Part shown: positions 10,229 through 21,930 of the stretch, one piece after another
How positions within the stretch are numbered: the first letter of the stretch is position 1
How the letters are laid out: each line of letters starts with the position of its first letter
Source: Temnopleurus reevesii
Taxonomy: Eukaryota; Echinodermata; Echinoidea; Temnopleuroida; Temnopleuridae
Length of the DNA: 64,000 nucleotides
Assembly: GCA_036244855.1 (NCBI GenBank)
Contig: BQKZ01000623.1
Span: 3,366 to 67,365 of the forward strand
Reading direction: 5' to 3'
Position numbers and translations under genes: made by a program
The notes under the pieces: generated by a model
What the model saw: the letters and a program-made list of their open reading frames with translations, nothing else
Database searches by the model: none
Told to the model about the DNA's origin: nothing

Positions 10229-11566
10229 GGAGGGGGTGGCGCTTGTTGACGGTCCCTTGCAAGCGCAAGATTGTGAAGTTAACGTATTTCTGTGCTTATG
10301 CATGATTTGTTTGTGTGTGGGGGATCGGAGGGAGAGGTGAGTGTGTGTGGTTGTGCGTGGTGTAAATGTGTGTGCGTGCGCTACGAGATTGCGTGCTTTT
10401 GTGTGTCTGTCATTTTTGACTGGGTGTGTTCGCTCACAATCTTGGGGTTTTTTTTAGGGGGGGGGGGACCAGTTGGCTGGTGCCGCTTCGACTGCCACCC
10501 TGCAGTGCCGCCCTTGCCATTTTTGTTTTGTTGTCATTGTATATTTCTTCTTTTTTTGTATTTTGTTGTATATTTTTGTATTTGATGTTATCTTTGTCAT
10601 TCTTTAATGTTTTGTCACTTTTTAACGTTTTAATTTTGGGTCACTTTGTGGGATGGAACTTATTTTCCTCGTTTTTTATAGTGACAAAAATCAAACTTGA
10701 TCTGGTGAAAGAGATGCTTATAATGTTATAAAGTTCTAGATTGTTTTACCATGGGGATATTTTGGTATTTATGATTTGACTTGTCACATTACATGTATCA
10801 CGGAGCCGAAAAAAAGTAAAAGACGGTACATCACGAGGCACATATATCAAAATGAAAACCAACACTTTTTCAAATTGAACCATAATCCCCGTAGTTCAAG
10901 ACTAAATCAACTTTTTACGAAATAAAAATGATATTAGTAAGAAATGTTGTGTTGGCCACCCCTTTTTTCACCCACCAAATCAATTGTTTGACAGAGAAGA
11001 TAAATCCCCCCTAGTGAATGGAACGGGTCACTCTGTACCCCTTGTTCCCATTGTACCCCTGTACTGTATATACACGTAAGGCGCATGAGCAGTGTGCATG
11101 GTGTGTCGACCTGTAATAAATTAATACGTTCACATCAAAGGTAGATTTCCCAACATACCCATGTTACGAGACTTTCCTTACTGATAAAGGAGGTGCAAAA
11201 TATAGTTAGTAGATAATTCGAACGGGTCAGACTTGAGAACAAAACGAGCTGACCTTTGGTCGCCCGCGGGGGAGGAGGTTCAACCACACCCCACCCACCC
11301 CTGCCATCGTTTCTATCATATGAACAGGGGTCGCCTTGTATGTTCTTGATACAGATATAAGTACAAAATAGCACCTCCAGCCTCCTTCACAACTTTATCA
11401 AATTGATGCTGATGTTTTGCTCAGGTTGGTTAAAAAATGCAGAGGTATAAGAAAAGTTAAGTCACTCATATTCGCGTCATTTAAAATTGTTTGTTTAGAG
11501 TAAATTCACTTTTTTTGCATACAAATTAACATTTTAAATATTCTATGACAACATTTAAAATAATAA
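10229..11566. other. intergenic stretch: GT-rich and homopolymer sequence
   Basis: 10,307-10,440 is GT-rich, followed by a T-run and an 11-base G run at 10,457-10,467. The open frames over this part are low-complexity artefacts. Around 11,250-11,330 there is a short C/G-rich patch with no recognised role. Confidence 0.5.
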
Positions 11567-11649
11567 GATGGGGGAAAAGAAAAAGGGGAGGGAAAGAAGA
11601 AGAGGAAGAAGGAGGAGAAGAAGAAGAAGGATAAGAAGGAAAAAAAAAT
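11567..11649. repeat. polypurine tract (GAA/GGA-rich)
   Basis: About 80 bp of almost pure A and G on the plus strand. It makes a Leu/Pro-rich antisense frame that is not a gene. Confidence 0.9.
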
Positions 11650-13312
11650 GGGAGAATGATATTTTGCTAATACACTCTACTCGTTCGACTTGCGATTGAA
11701 AATGGTACATTAGCCGAATGTGTTCCCCATGTATTTCTCTTAATACCGTATGGACCGGCAAACAGATTCACTCTTCATTGGACGTAATATAACGGTAATG
11801 TGTGACTACATACAATTTCGTAAAAAATGTTCTAACAAAATTATTAAAAAACGACAATGGCAAATTAGGCTAACATTGGTAGCACACTAGTCATATCTAG
11901 TCGCAATGATTGCTTGAAATATTTATCCCACCTTGTATTTACAGACCAAATCTAATCGAATATTCTATTCATTGTACATGCTTATTGAATATCTGATTGA
12001 AAGATGGCGCCAACTCATGAGTATCATTATACGGTAATATCAGTTCACTTATATTACGAAAATATAACTAACAATCTGATTAATATTTTTGTAAAAGACA
12101 CCATAATCACATGAGAATATCTTGCAATAATTATACCAACCCATGTATATACCGCAGGCAATAAACTTATTATCTACTGGGATCTTCCTCAAAATGTCAG
12201 CTCTACATTTTACTCATACAACCAGATTTAGGTCTATGAGTGTATAGTTAAGATTTGTTGTATCTATTCTATCCATGAACAGTCCGTTCTTGATTCCACT
12301 TCATCCTCTAGAAGGGTCATATACCTTGAAAAAGTTATGTGTGTCAAGTTTGGTTCTGAAAAAAAATTATCCAACTCTGAATTGGACACACTTCTGCAAA
12401 CATAATAGACACACGACATGTTAAAAGGGCCTTGTCTTTTTGGCTGCTAACGGCAATATCACGACAGAATGATTGGAAAATCATTTCTTGGGGACTGTCA
12501 TAGGTAAAATATTGCACTTTCTAAATTTCGAATTTTACTGCAGATTGCAGCATTTTGCGAAGCTTTGTACAATTTATCTTAATTGGTAGTTTTCGGTCCA
12601 CTTTTGTCTGCATTTATAATCGTAGCGATCAGAGGACATTCTTGACACCACGATTCGAATGGGATAGATAAAGATGCATAAAGAAACAATTCTAATCATT
12701 TGCATCAAAATAAAAACCCATCCCCGTTATTATTCTCTCATCCAATTGGTACCGTATACCGTATAGATTGGGAAAATAATACCAGTCAGAAAACTATCTG
12801 GCTTGCTTTAGTGAAAATAATCAACATAATCAAATGATTTATGCACAGTGCGGAGCACACATAAACCGTGACAGTCATTCTTCAATGTCACAACGGTGTC
12901 CTGTTTTAGGATGAAAATGAAAAAGAAATTGAGCAATTTTTTGCATAAATATTTCAAGGGCTGTTTTGCTATTTTGTTACTGAACATGCGCTATTCCACC
13001 AATCTATGCATTTTTAAAGGTAATTAAAATTATTTATTTATTGTTTAAAAAAAAATAGAATTCGGTTGTCGAATACAGTAATATCTTTATATCCAAAATG
13101 ATCCCCATATATCATGTATATGTGCAGTCGAAAGGTTTCAGTATTTCAGTGTTCGCAAGAAGAGTGATTTACAAAATGATTAAGGAGCTTAAAGCTACTT
13201 CACACGTATGTGAATCAATATATATAAAAACAATAAACGTTTTTTTTAATAATGCTTATTAATTCTTCATGAGAATTCCCTAAGCGCTCTATATATAATT
13301 GCATCATTATTA
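11650..13312. other. intergenic stretch, nothing recognised
   Basis: AT-rich sequence without a protein-like frame of useful length or a repeat I can define. Confidence 0.5.
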
Positions 13313-13513
13313 GCCTGGCTTTAGCAGACGAAGGCAGACAAATGGGAAACGGAATATTGTACATGCAGCGCAAAGGCGAGTTTGTACAAGACGTCTTCTC
13401 ATCCTATAGAAGGCGCCTTGCCGATTTGAAGAACTCGCCTTTGTGCCGCATGTATACGCTTCTGTATTTCCCGGCCGCATTCGTCAGCCTTCGTCAGCCT
13501 CCGTATTACTGGG
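13313..13513. mobile_element. MITE-like long inverted repeat, about 200 bp
   Basis: Left arm words ACGAAGGCAGACAAATG, GTACATGCAGCGCAAAGGCGAGTT are answered on the right by the inverted AACTCGCCTTTGTGCCGCATGTATAC and CATTCGTCAGCCTTCGTCAG. The arms are about 80 bp at roughly 75-80% identity by eye, with a short centre around 13,400-13,420. Together they make nearly the whole element a foldback. The right end carries a tandem CGTCAGCCT. The open frames on both strands here are artefacts of the hairpin. Confidence 0.75.
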
Positions 13514-15154
13514 TTCTTGGACTGAAATTTGCATGAATGCTGGGCACACGTTTGATACGAAGGAAACGTTGTGAAAGAGCCTTTACAATGCACATAAACT
13601 AATGAAAAACTACATCCTTGATATATCACTCAGGCACAATTTTAACCACACTGGAGCTAATTCAATTTGAGTGAAATCATTGACAAATTATATTGTAAGA
13701 CACCAATCAGTTAAAAGCTGTTCCTTTTAGAAAGGAGACGGTTACTTTTATTCTTCTGTTTACTCTCAGGACAAATTGAACAGAATATGTCGAAAGAAAG
13801 TGGATATATAAATAAGATATCATATTTCCAATAATCAAATCTCTTACTAATAATTTAGGAAAAATTCTCATTAGGCAACAATATGTAACTTAATTTCTCC
13901 ACTCACTAACTAATGAATCAGCATCACAGTGATCAGCAGTAAATATCGTTTCATTGTCTTTCAGATCAGCATTTTCAAAATGTAAAAAGAATAGTGTAAC
14001 CAATTACTAAATTTGTAATAATGTATATATTTTTTTGTTTTGTTTTATAAACAATGTTTGGTAATCGTTTTATTTTACTATGATATTAGGCACATTTTCA
14101 TTATTACACATTTGAAAGCGAAAATCGGGGCTTAACACAAATGTAGATTTTGGGGCTATTTTGAAAGTAACAACATAGATTTGAAAGTCACAATAACAAT
14201 GATCACATACCGTACGATCCATGCAGCAGCGCTCAAACATTCATCATTTTTTTAATAAATTACGACGTAATTTCAGTCCTCCACCGTGGTCTACTTTCAC
14301 TAATGACAAACTGATTGGTTGAGAATGTTCACCATGTATACGTGATGTAGGTCGTGATTGAAACGTCCAACGTTAATGAATGATCATACGGGCTACCTTG
14401 ATATCCAAAACCTGTAATTACATCGTACAATACCGTAATCCCCGCTAATGTTCTGACTTTCAAAGCCAGGAGACAGGGGGCGTTCCGCATTTAAGGAGAG
14501 GAGAGCAACACAAAGTGAGAAGTCCTGCCTTTCTATGTTATCAATGGGGTTATATTTTTGAGAATAGAATAGAATCAGTTTCGTGGTGGATTTAAATCTT
14601 ATGTACACATCTTTGTCAAACGCACAATAAAAAATATATTTGTTCACCTTATGATATCTTATTCCAATAGGAGGAATTTGATAGCACGCAGGGGTTGTTG
14701 AAAAATTGGTCAAGCTATATTGTCTGTCCGACCTAGAAACGTCAATATATGCAAGTAGCATTCGCACTAATGTACTCTCATTATTGTTGACAGCTGGTTT
14801 ATGTTTTACATAGCTTTCCGTAGATCTACGCATGACTCTACGAACGACTGGTAACCGTTTCTTAAGAGCGATTCGGCGCCAGGGCTTATCGTGGAGTGCA
14901 GAAAGGAACCATCAGTCATTCGCAAAGTCATGAGCCTCTCTTTGAACGGCTATAACACAACCCTGAAAACATTTTGCTTCTCGGTACAAACGAGTATCAA
15001 TATGAATGCGCTGTGGTCTACTGTGGTATACCCCTTGCTAATCAGTCAAAGAAAGTGATACAATTATCCCATCACGAGAGATTTTTCAGTGTATACATAT
15101 GAGCTCCATAAACATGATAAAGATGTCAGTTTGTCCTATATATTCGGGCATTAT
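13514..15154. other. intergenic stretch with one longer antisense open frame
   Basis: The minus strand is open for 146 codons from an ATG at 14,833 to 14,393. This is long for this AT-rich DNA, but the translation matches no family I recognise, and I see no splice or promoter context. The sequence near 14,460-14,540 looks like repeat-derived DNA. I do not call it a gene. Confidence 0.35.
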
Positions 15155-15434
15155 AGGGCAGTCGTGGCGTACTCTCGCCTTTCAACCCTAGGGTTGTAGG
15201 TTCGAATCCCAACCATGGCATCACTTTCCTTCAGCTAGAAATTGATCCGCATTGACCTGCACTCAACCCAGGTCAGATGAATGGGTACCGGTAGGAAGAA
15301 ATTCCTTGAATGCAGTGGGCGCCGATTGGTAGCCTTGTTATAGCCGAGTAATAATGCACATAGCGCTTATAAACACATCGTATTAAGCGCTATATAAATG
15401 TTATGTATTATTATTATAATCATTATTATTATTA
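15155..15434 (+). mobile_element. tRNA-derived SINE, copy 2, near full length
   Basis: A-box-like TGGCGTACTC lies at 15,165-15,174 and a perfect B box GGTTCGAATCC at 15,199-15,209. The body is shared with copy 1 at 10.0-10.2 kb. The 3' tail AGCGCTTATAAACACATCG, then TTAAGCGCTATATAAATG and ATT repeats, can fold as GCGCTT/AAGCGC. That tail closely matches the 3' end of the LINE fragment at 20.8-20.9 kb, as expected when a SINE borrows a partner LINE's reverse transcriptase. Confidence 0.85.
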
Positions 15435-17840
15435 ACAGACTGATCCCACTGCTCTCAAACCGCATCATCAAAGTTTTACTAATAATCGTTAAAACAACGA
15501 TAAGAATGATAATCACAATACTGCACTATAGATTCGACCTCTTTTCCAATTCAATGAAATACAGAAATTTATCATGCAACCCAAATGACGTCATGAAACA
15601 TTTAACATTCTTAAAGATAAAGCATATCGAGGTCTAATTGTGAAAATTACCTTGAAAAAAAATACATATAATCTGCTTTGACATCGCTTAGATTTACTAC
15701 ACGAGCTCACTTAGTGTTCTACTGCAATAAACAAAAATATCAATAAGATTTTTATTGCGTTTAGAATTGAAATGAAGTGACCGTGAATGCAGTTTCAAGG
15801 GCAAATCAAATTGGATAGTTTTGTCGGCACTATCATTACATTTGTTTATTGTGCGATTAATGGAAGAAATCAATCACCAAGAAGGATATTGAGAACAATA
15901 TTTCTATTATGATCGGTCAAAGAGACAAGTGATAAAGATTGCTGTGTTTTGTAATGCCATTATAAGAATTAAAGTTTATTTTTTAATTATTGTAGTGTAC
16001 GTTGATGGATTTTTTTAATCGCTTGATGATCTTAAAATGGTCCATTTTGACACCACCCTGAAATAGCGGCCTGACTAATCTTCATTAGCTTTTAATCTAA
16101 TTCTTTCATTATCGTATTGATCATGTTGATTGTAATTGGTAGAAGATGCACAAATCTAAACTGCTGAGGCAAGATCTTTTCCGATCAATTTGTTAATGAT
16201 TATTTATCATTTATTCACTAAATTCGCATAAAAACCACAAAGCATATACAAACACTTGGTGTTATATTTGACTAATAAAACAAACATAATTTGATTGAAG
16301 ATGCGCAGGGGAATTGGCTTAAACTTCAATATTAATGATAAGGTAACAATTTTATAACAAGATCTAAAAATTATGTATGAAAACTTACATAGGCTCTCCC
16401 GTCAACAATTCTGATTAAGAGTTTTATCCAAATCAATAAATTCATTTCCGAAATAGAAGGACTTTTGCAAAGACTCTGTCCCTTTATGGGCTTAACCTAT
16501 TGACTACTTGTATCAGATAGTCGATGGGAAATACACAATTTATAGTAGTAAATGGATTTCGTTTATTTGGCACTCAATACACTATTATCTTAATTTCTTA
16601 AACATTTTCTACAAGTTCAATTTAGAAGGGTATTCATTAAAACTTACCCCTAGGTAATTTAACGGTCATTCAATTTCAGTTTGAATGCAATGGTTGCTTA
16701 TTTACAGTGCATTTCATAGGAATAATAGATCAATTGTCATTTCCAAGATCATTAGCGCTTACGGTACATTTATACAGATATCACATTATTTAAAAATGTG
16801 CACCAAACACAATACAAACTTAAGAAATATTGAATTGGCGTTCGACTTAATTTTACAGAAAAAGAATTTATCGTATTACCATAAATTTTTGTTGGGAACT
16901 AGTTGTGTAATCCACCTTAGACAAAAGTTAAATGAAACTATATAAACACATGCTTTCAACTATAGCAGTGTGTAGTAATACGTAATTTTGTACTGGACTA
17001 AAAATCTCTTTATCTGATAGTAAATTTCATTTTTCAAGCGTTTTCATTTTCAGCTATCTTCTTCCCCATATACAGCTTCAGAAGATGTACCTGAAAACCT
17101 CCACTCATATAATCATTGAAAGAAATAAAAATGTTATGATGATACGATACTAATGACATACTTACAATAAGTTTTGTTGTTTATTTCATATATCCAAAGA
17201 ATTGTGATGCGAATGACAGTCTTCCAAATAAATGTATGATGATGATATTATCATTCATATTAAAATTCAAAATCTGTCGCAACGATCACTGTCACATGTA
17301 CTTCAAATCAATCCATAATGTTAGCGACATTTACACCAACTTTTTATCAAATTGCTTCATCCGGCAATCAAGTTTCAATAAATTTCCACATGCATTTTGT
17401 CCGCCAATAGAAGTCTACCGATCAGGTAATAACGCCCACACCAATCTTCAGGTTTTGAAATTATCCATCTTCTGACTGTGTGCTTTCCATGACAGTTAAG
17501 ATAGAGGTGCTCCGTGGTCAGGAGAAAACAGCAGTTCTACTCCGCAGCGAATGGTGAAGTTTGAAGTAAAATGCTCATAATCGCAGCGTCGCGATGAGTC
17601 GGTGAAAAGGAAAGTATGGCCGTGCCATCGCACAAAAGCGATAGCTTTATCTCAACCAAATATCGATTGTGTGACAAAATTATTTATTCATGAGAAATGA
17701 TATGAGCAATGACATAAGTCTGTTCTCCTGTATTTTGTTAGCTATCCACTTTATACACATTGTGAATAAAAATATAAAAATTACAGCAAATCTGTCAAGC
17801 AGAGTTTCAAGTTCCAGGAAGTATACTGTATGCCGGTTAT
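15435..17840. other. intergenic stretch, nothing recognised
   Basis: AT-rich DNA with scattered short frames and no protein similarity or repeat structure that I can support. Confidence 0.5.
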
Positions 17841-17841
17841 A

Positions 17842-17875
17842 GTTACCATGATAACGACGCAGTTACCATGGTTAG
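17842..17875. promoter_or_regulatory. two X-box-like (RFX) motifs exactly 20 bp apart
   Basis: GTTACCATGATAAC (17,842-17,855) fits the RFX X-box pattern GTNRCC-N(0-3)-RGYAAC with one mismatch. GTTACCATGGTTAG (17,862-17,875) keeps the first half-site and part of the second. The spacing is exactly 20 bp, about two helical turns. This is motif evidence only. Confidence 0.35.
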
Positions 17876-18793
17876 TGAACCGAATTTGAATAAGTTAGGA
17901 CCCTATTCTACAAACATTTCGAGGCAACTTTGCTGACCAACTGTGATTTTCTTTATAATACAAAATAAACATTAATAATCACTGTAGTAAGAAATGTGAA
18001 TAATTTGGAGCACTCCTAAAATAAAAAAAGATAAAAAGATTAAATTCAATCAAAACATGTACAAAACTATTTTGTGCAAAACAAGATAAACAATTCAGAG
18101 GTATATTGTGTACAAATGCAGTAATTATGCTATGCAGCATTTCAAAATATATATTCAGTATTGTTTTTGCAGAGTAAAATATCCCTGACTACGTTTGTAT
18201 GATGCGATGATAAACAATCGGTCGAGATTCGATTTTATTGATTCATAAAACATGATTACTCCCACGCGAACGTGCATAATTGCTTTACAAAGCAAGTCGT
18301 TATTTACATTAATGAAATCATGGACGGTGAGAAATAATGAGAATTCGTATTAAATTGACTTTATAGCTGTAGAAATATTAAGACATTGACATTATATTCT
18401 GTTGAAATTGTTACTCGTATATTGAAAAGTTGGATCTATGTTAAAAAGTCGACAGTGTCTGATGTTATCAGCCATTGACGTCATATACATCGAAATATAT
18501 GCAAACGCCACATTCCCACTAATAACTTAACTGGTATCGATTCTAAACTTAGTATTCGTAAAAGCGTAAACTGCAAAAAGTGTTGGGCAAAAAGTCAGCC
18601 CAATCAACTGTTGGGCATTTTCTTCCTCATTTGTCTTAATTTGCCTTATTATAATAGGATAATTGTCAAATTCATTAACTTTGAGGTAAATTATTGCTCA
18701 ATTGTTAGGTATCTTGAGAATCTGGCATATATATTTGCCAAGTTTGAAAATTTTGCAAATATTTAGAGCGTGGTAATTGACCATTATTTTAAC

Positions 18794-18808
18794 GGTTTCA
18801 TGGTAACC
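18794..18808 (-). promoter_or_regulatory. X-box-like motif
   Basis: On the minus strand GGTTACCATGAAACC, with the same GTTACCATG core as the pair 950 bp away. The second half-site is one base short of consensus. Confidence 0.25.
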
Positions 18809-20622
18809 AGACATTTGAATGTCACATAGCAGAACATTGTCGTCATTCCAGTGGAAACAAATTTCAAGTCATTTGATGTAGAAACATGGTTGACTAAATA
18901 CGGAGCGCTGCGGAACGTATATTGATGTAAAATATGTTGTACGTGCCAAGTAAACTAAATATTTGTTTTACCATTCAGGGCAATTACTTTAGATCTTCCA
19001 ATTCAGGTCATATTTCATTCAAAATACTTTTCATTATTTCTTCCTGGAGCTGATAATCATACCCCTTCTTGATGATTTGTTGTCCTACTGAGCACGTTAG
19101 TGACTGTGGATGATTCTCATTATTCTAAAAGCTATTCGTCCCTTCCGCATGAATGCATGTCTATCGGCCGGTGAGTTTGATGACTATGCTAAGGTTGATT
19201 TGACCCCATCATAATCATAAAAGGCTTTGACAACTTATTCCACCAGAGTACAATTAATAACGTTTGATATTCATATCGGCAGCAGCATAGATATATCCAT
19301 GGCAGGAGATAAGATATGACACGATATTCACTGAAGTGTGAACATTGGTATAATATCCATTAGTTAGTTTGAGAGGCGTTTATTCAGGCAGAGGAACGTT
19401 TCTTAGCAACAACATATAGTTGGCATCGGGATATTAGCTTTTGACCGACATCTCTGGATTTTCATAGGGAACTGTGAAATTTAGTGAACAGGGACAAAGC
19501 ATTAAAATGATTGGAAGAAATGAGAAGAATACGTACTCCAGGTCTCTTTTCACCATAACCTTCTTTTCTGTAGTCTCTCTTTATAATGAATATCATAAGG
19601 GGAATCCTCAGGCGAGAATGCAAAATGCAATATCTGTAGTCTGTTCATTGCCAGCTCGTTCTTTCCAGCAGCAACCTCACTCACAGTAGAAAGAAAATGT
19701 CGCCATCTTGTGACTTTTAAACCATACATCACGGCCTTCGCACTTGAGGTGGGATGCAAATATCGCGAATTTTGTGCGGGAAGAGGTTGTTTGAATGGCT
19801 CATGTGCACTTAAAAAAAAAAAAACTTTTGTATACGTTTAATAACTTACTCTCAAATGATTTAAGATACATTTTTACGGTGGCGAATTCACATAAATAAG
19901 TTGCGTGATAAATCAAATTTTACAAATTTTATCATATTGACACATTTAGAAGCGAAAACTTGATGAGAAAAATGATTCGAAGCAATCGTAAAAGAAACCC
20001 TTTTGTGCGCACACTTTGGTTTAAAAAATTAATAAAAAATGTCTTTATCATAAGGGACCATTCTCTTTAATTCTGAATAGTGAAGAGGTGTGGATGTACT
20101 CTCCACCTATTTTCAAATTGAAAATCTTGCTTCGATTAAAGAAAGGGGAATATCTGATGACCCCCCCCCCCCCCCCCCCCTTCCATCCCTTCATTTAAAT
20201 CGGAAAACGTATGAAAAACTCTTAGAAAGAAGACATCGGGGCTTTGTATTTATCGCAATGTATAATTGATCCCCTGAAACGTTCAACAATTCATTAAAGG
20301 ATCACTTTGAAACTTTTTTTGGTTCTTCATAGGATCAATTAATGTTCTCGCGCACGCAAGTAACGTTTAAGGATTCCAAATACGGGGCAAAAGTTTCCAA
20401 TGTCAAGAGAACGCAGTAATGTTATGTCACATTGAGAGTTTGATAAACTAAGTGAAGCTTGATGTGAGGGAATCAAAGTGGGATCTCTCTTCTCGAGGAT
20501 TTTAAATTATCTGGAATGGCCTTCCCTTTGTTAAAAGACATTAAGCACCTGGAGTGCTCTGTTGGAATGCTCTCAAAGGGAGCGCATGAATGTAAATATT
20601 ACGAGTGCAATTTTTTTTAAAT
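18809..20622. other. intergenic stretch with a C20 run
   Basis: Twenty consecutive C lie at 20,161-20,180. The rest is AT-rich with short chance frames. ATCTGGAATGGCCTTCCC near 20,508-20,525 could be an eroded piece of the LINE that follows (W-N-x-L-P is a common motif there), but this is uncertain. Confidence 0.5.
20161..20180. repeat. poly(C) run, 20 bases
   Basis: Twenty uninterrupted C, the longest homopolymer of G or C in the window. Confidence 0.95.
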
Positions 20623-20901
20623 CTGACAAATGAATTGCCACCCTGCGATATTGGTGCATCTGTTGAATTATTTAAATCCCTTCTCAAGACCCACCTATTT
20701 AAACAGTTATAATTTAATTTTGTAGTACATTTTTGGAGGCGTACACCAAGTTAGTTTATAATCAAGTATTTTGTTTTCTATTAATTATGTACTATGTATT
20801 GATTCTTTTTTTTACCGGTATTATGATTAGACAGACCACATGTGCGCTTTAAAACACCTGTATAAAGCGCCTTATAAATGTAATTATTATTATTATTATT
20901 A
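20623..20901 (+). mobile_element. 3' end of a non-LTR retrotransposon (LINE)
   Basis: The frame 20,623-20,712 encodes LTNELPPCDIG followed by SVELFKSLLKTHLFKQL and a stop. This is the C-terminal signature (N.LP...F+..LK.HLF) common at the end of CR1/L2-group reverse transcriptase proteins. A roughly 190-bp 3' UTR follows. It ends GTGCGCTTTAAAACACCTG, then TATAAAGCGCCTTATAAATG and an ATT repeat. It is strongly 5' truncated, as usual for LINEs. L2-like membership is inferred from the stem-and-repeat tail. Confidence 0.75.
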
Positions 20902-21359
20902 CATATTATTTTTATGCTGAAACATACATGTAAAAGTCCCAGCCGGAATTTCATTCCTCCCTTTCTCCGCCCAATTGAAAACACATACTGTACCATCAAG
21001 AGAGTACTCGCATTTTTCTCCAATTAACATTTCTCATTGACTAGAATTTGCAATGCAAACCATTAAAAAGCTGAATTTTCAATACATTTACATTGCTGAT
21101 TACGGGAAATTGCATTTGTTCCTTTATTTTATTTTATCATTTTTATCTTTTTATTTTCTCTTTTTTCTTTTTTCTCACATCCCTTCATCCACATGCCCAT
21201 CGCATTGATAAAAGATGATATTGTGATTATGGCCTCCTATCTCAATCCTTCCTCCTCATTCCCTTTTCGATCTCTTCATTTTTATTCATTTTGTATCAGA
21301 TCTGTAACCGAGGCTCAAAGTAATGTTACTATAGTTCTATTAGAAACTTCTTAGAGGGA
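20902..21359. other. intergenic stretch, nothing recognised
   Basis: T-rich sequence between the LINE tail and the next inverted-repeat element. No gene is supported. Confidence 0.5.
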
Positions 21360-21930
21360 ATAAAACCCTGGAATTGGCTATGTTTTCATTGACTGAAGAA
21401 ATATCAGATGAACAATTTTTGAAAATTGGAGCAAAATCGGACAATGTGGACAAAATTAAGCTTTGAATTTTGCAATTCCCATAGATATGATGGTCCCGCT
21501 GATGGGGATCCGCGCGATCGGCAACGTTGACGTAATCTGTGACGTTATGTCGGACAACTCCTCAATTACTTGGTACATACAATATTTTTTTTTAAATGGA
21601 TTAATGTATATAAAAATGAGAGTGATTGCTCATTATGATTATTCTCAAAATATATGCAGAATCGATAAAGCAATGCCATACCCAAGCGGAAGACAAACAT
21701 TTTATTGACTTTTGTATACAGAGAGAATAAGGGGTTGTCCAACATGACATCACAGCTTTCGTAAATGTTGCCGATCACACGGATCCCAATCAGCGGCAGG
21801 GATCGTTCTCTGTGACTTTGTAGATTAGTAAGTTTTGAACGGATTGTTTGATTTTGCTCAAATTTTCACAGTCTATTCGTCCGAATTTGTTTTATTCAAT
21901 GAGAGCACGATGGTTCCAGGGGTTGATGTC
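21360..21930. mobile_element. long-arm inverted-repeat element, about 570 bp
   Basis: Arms of about 200 bp (roughly 21,364-21,570 and 21,725-21,924) pair in inverted orientation with about 150 bp between them. Matching blocks, from outside in: AACCCTGG; GAAAATTGGAGCAAAATC; GGGATCCGCGCGATCGGCAAC against GGGATCCGTGTGATCGGCAAC; GTGACGTTATGTCGGACAAC against GTGATGTCATGTTGGACAAC. Identity is about 70% by eye, so this is an old foldback/MITE-type insertion. The open frames on both strands at 21.46-21.78 kb derive from the arms and are not genes. Confidence 0.75.

Noticed and set aside
10035..10268. Antisense open frame over SINE copy 1
   Set aside because: Entirely explained by the SINE sequence.
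21463..21778. Two open frames in opposite orientation with similar peptide words
   Set aside because: They are the two arms of the inverted-repeat element read in opposite directions.
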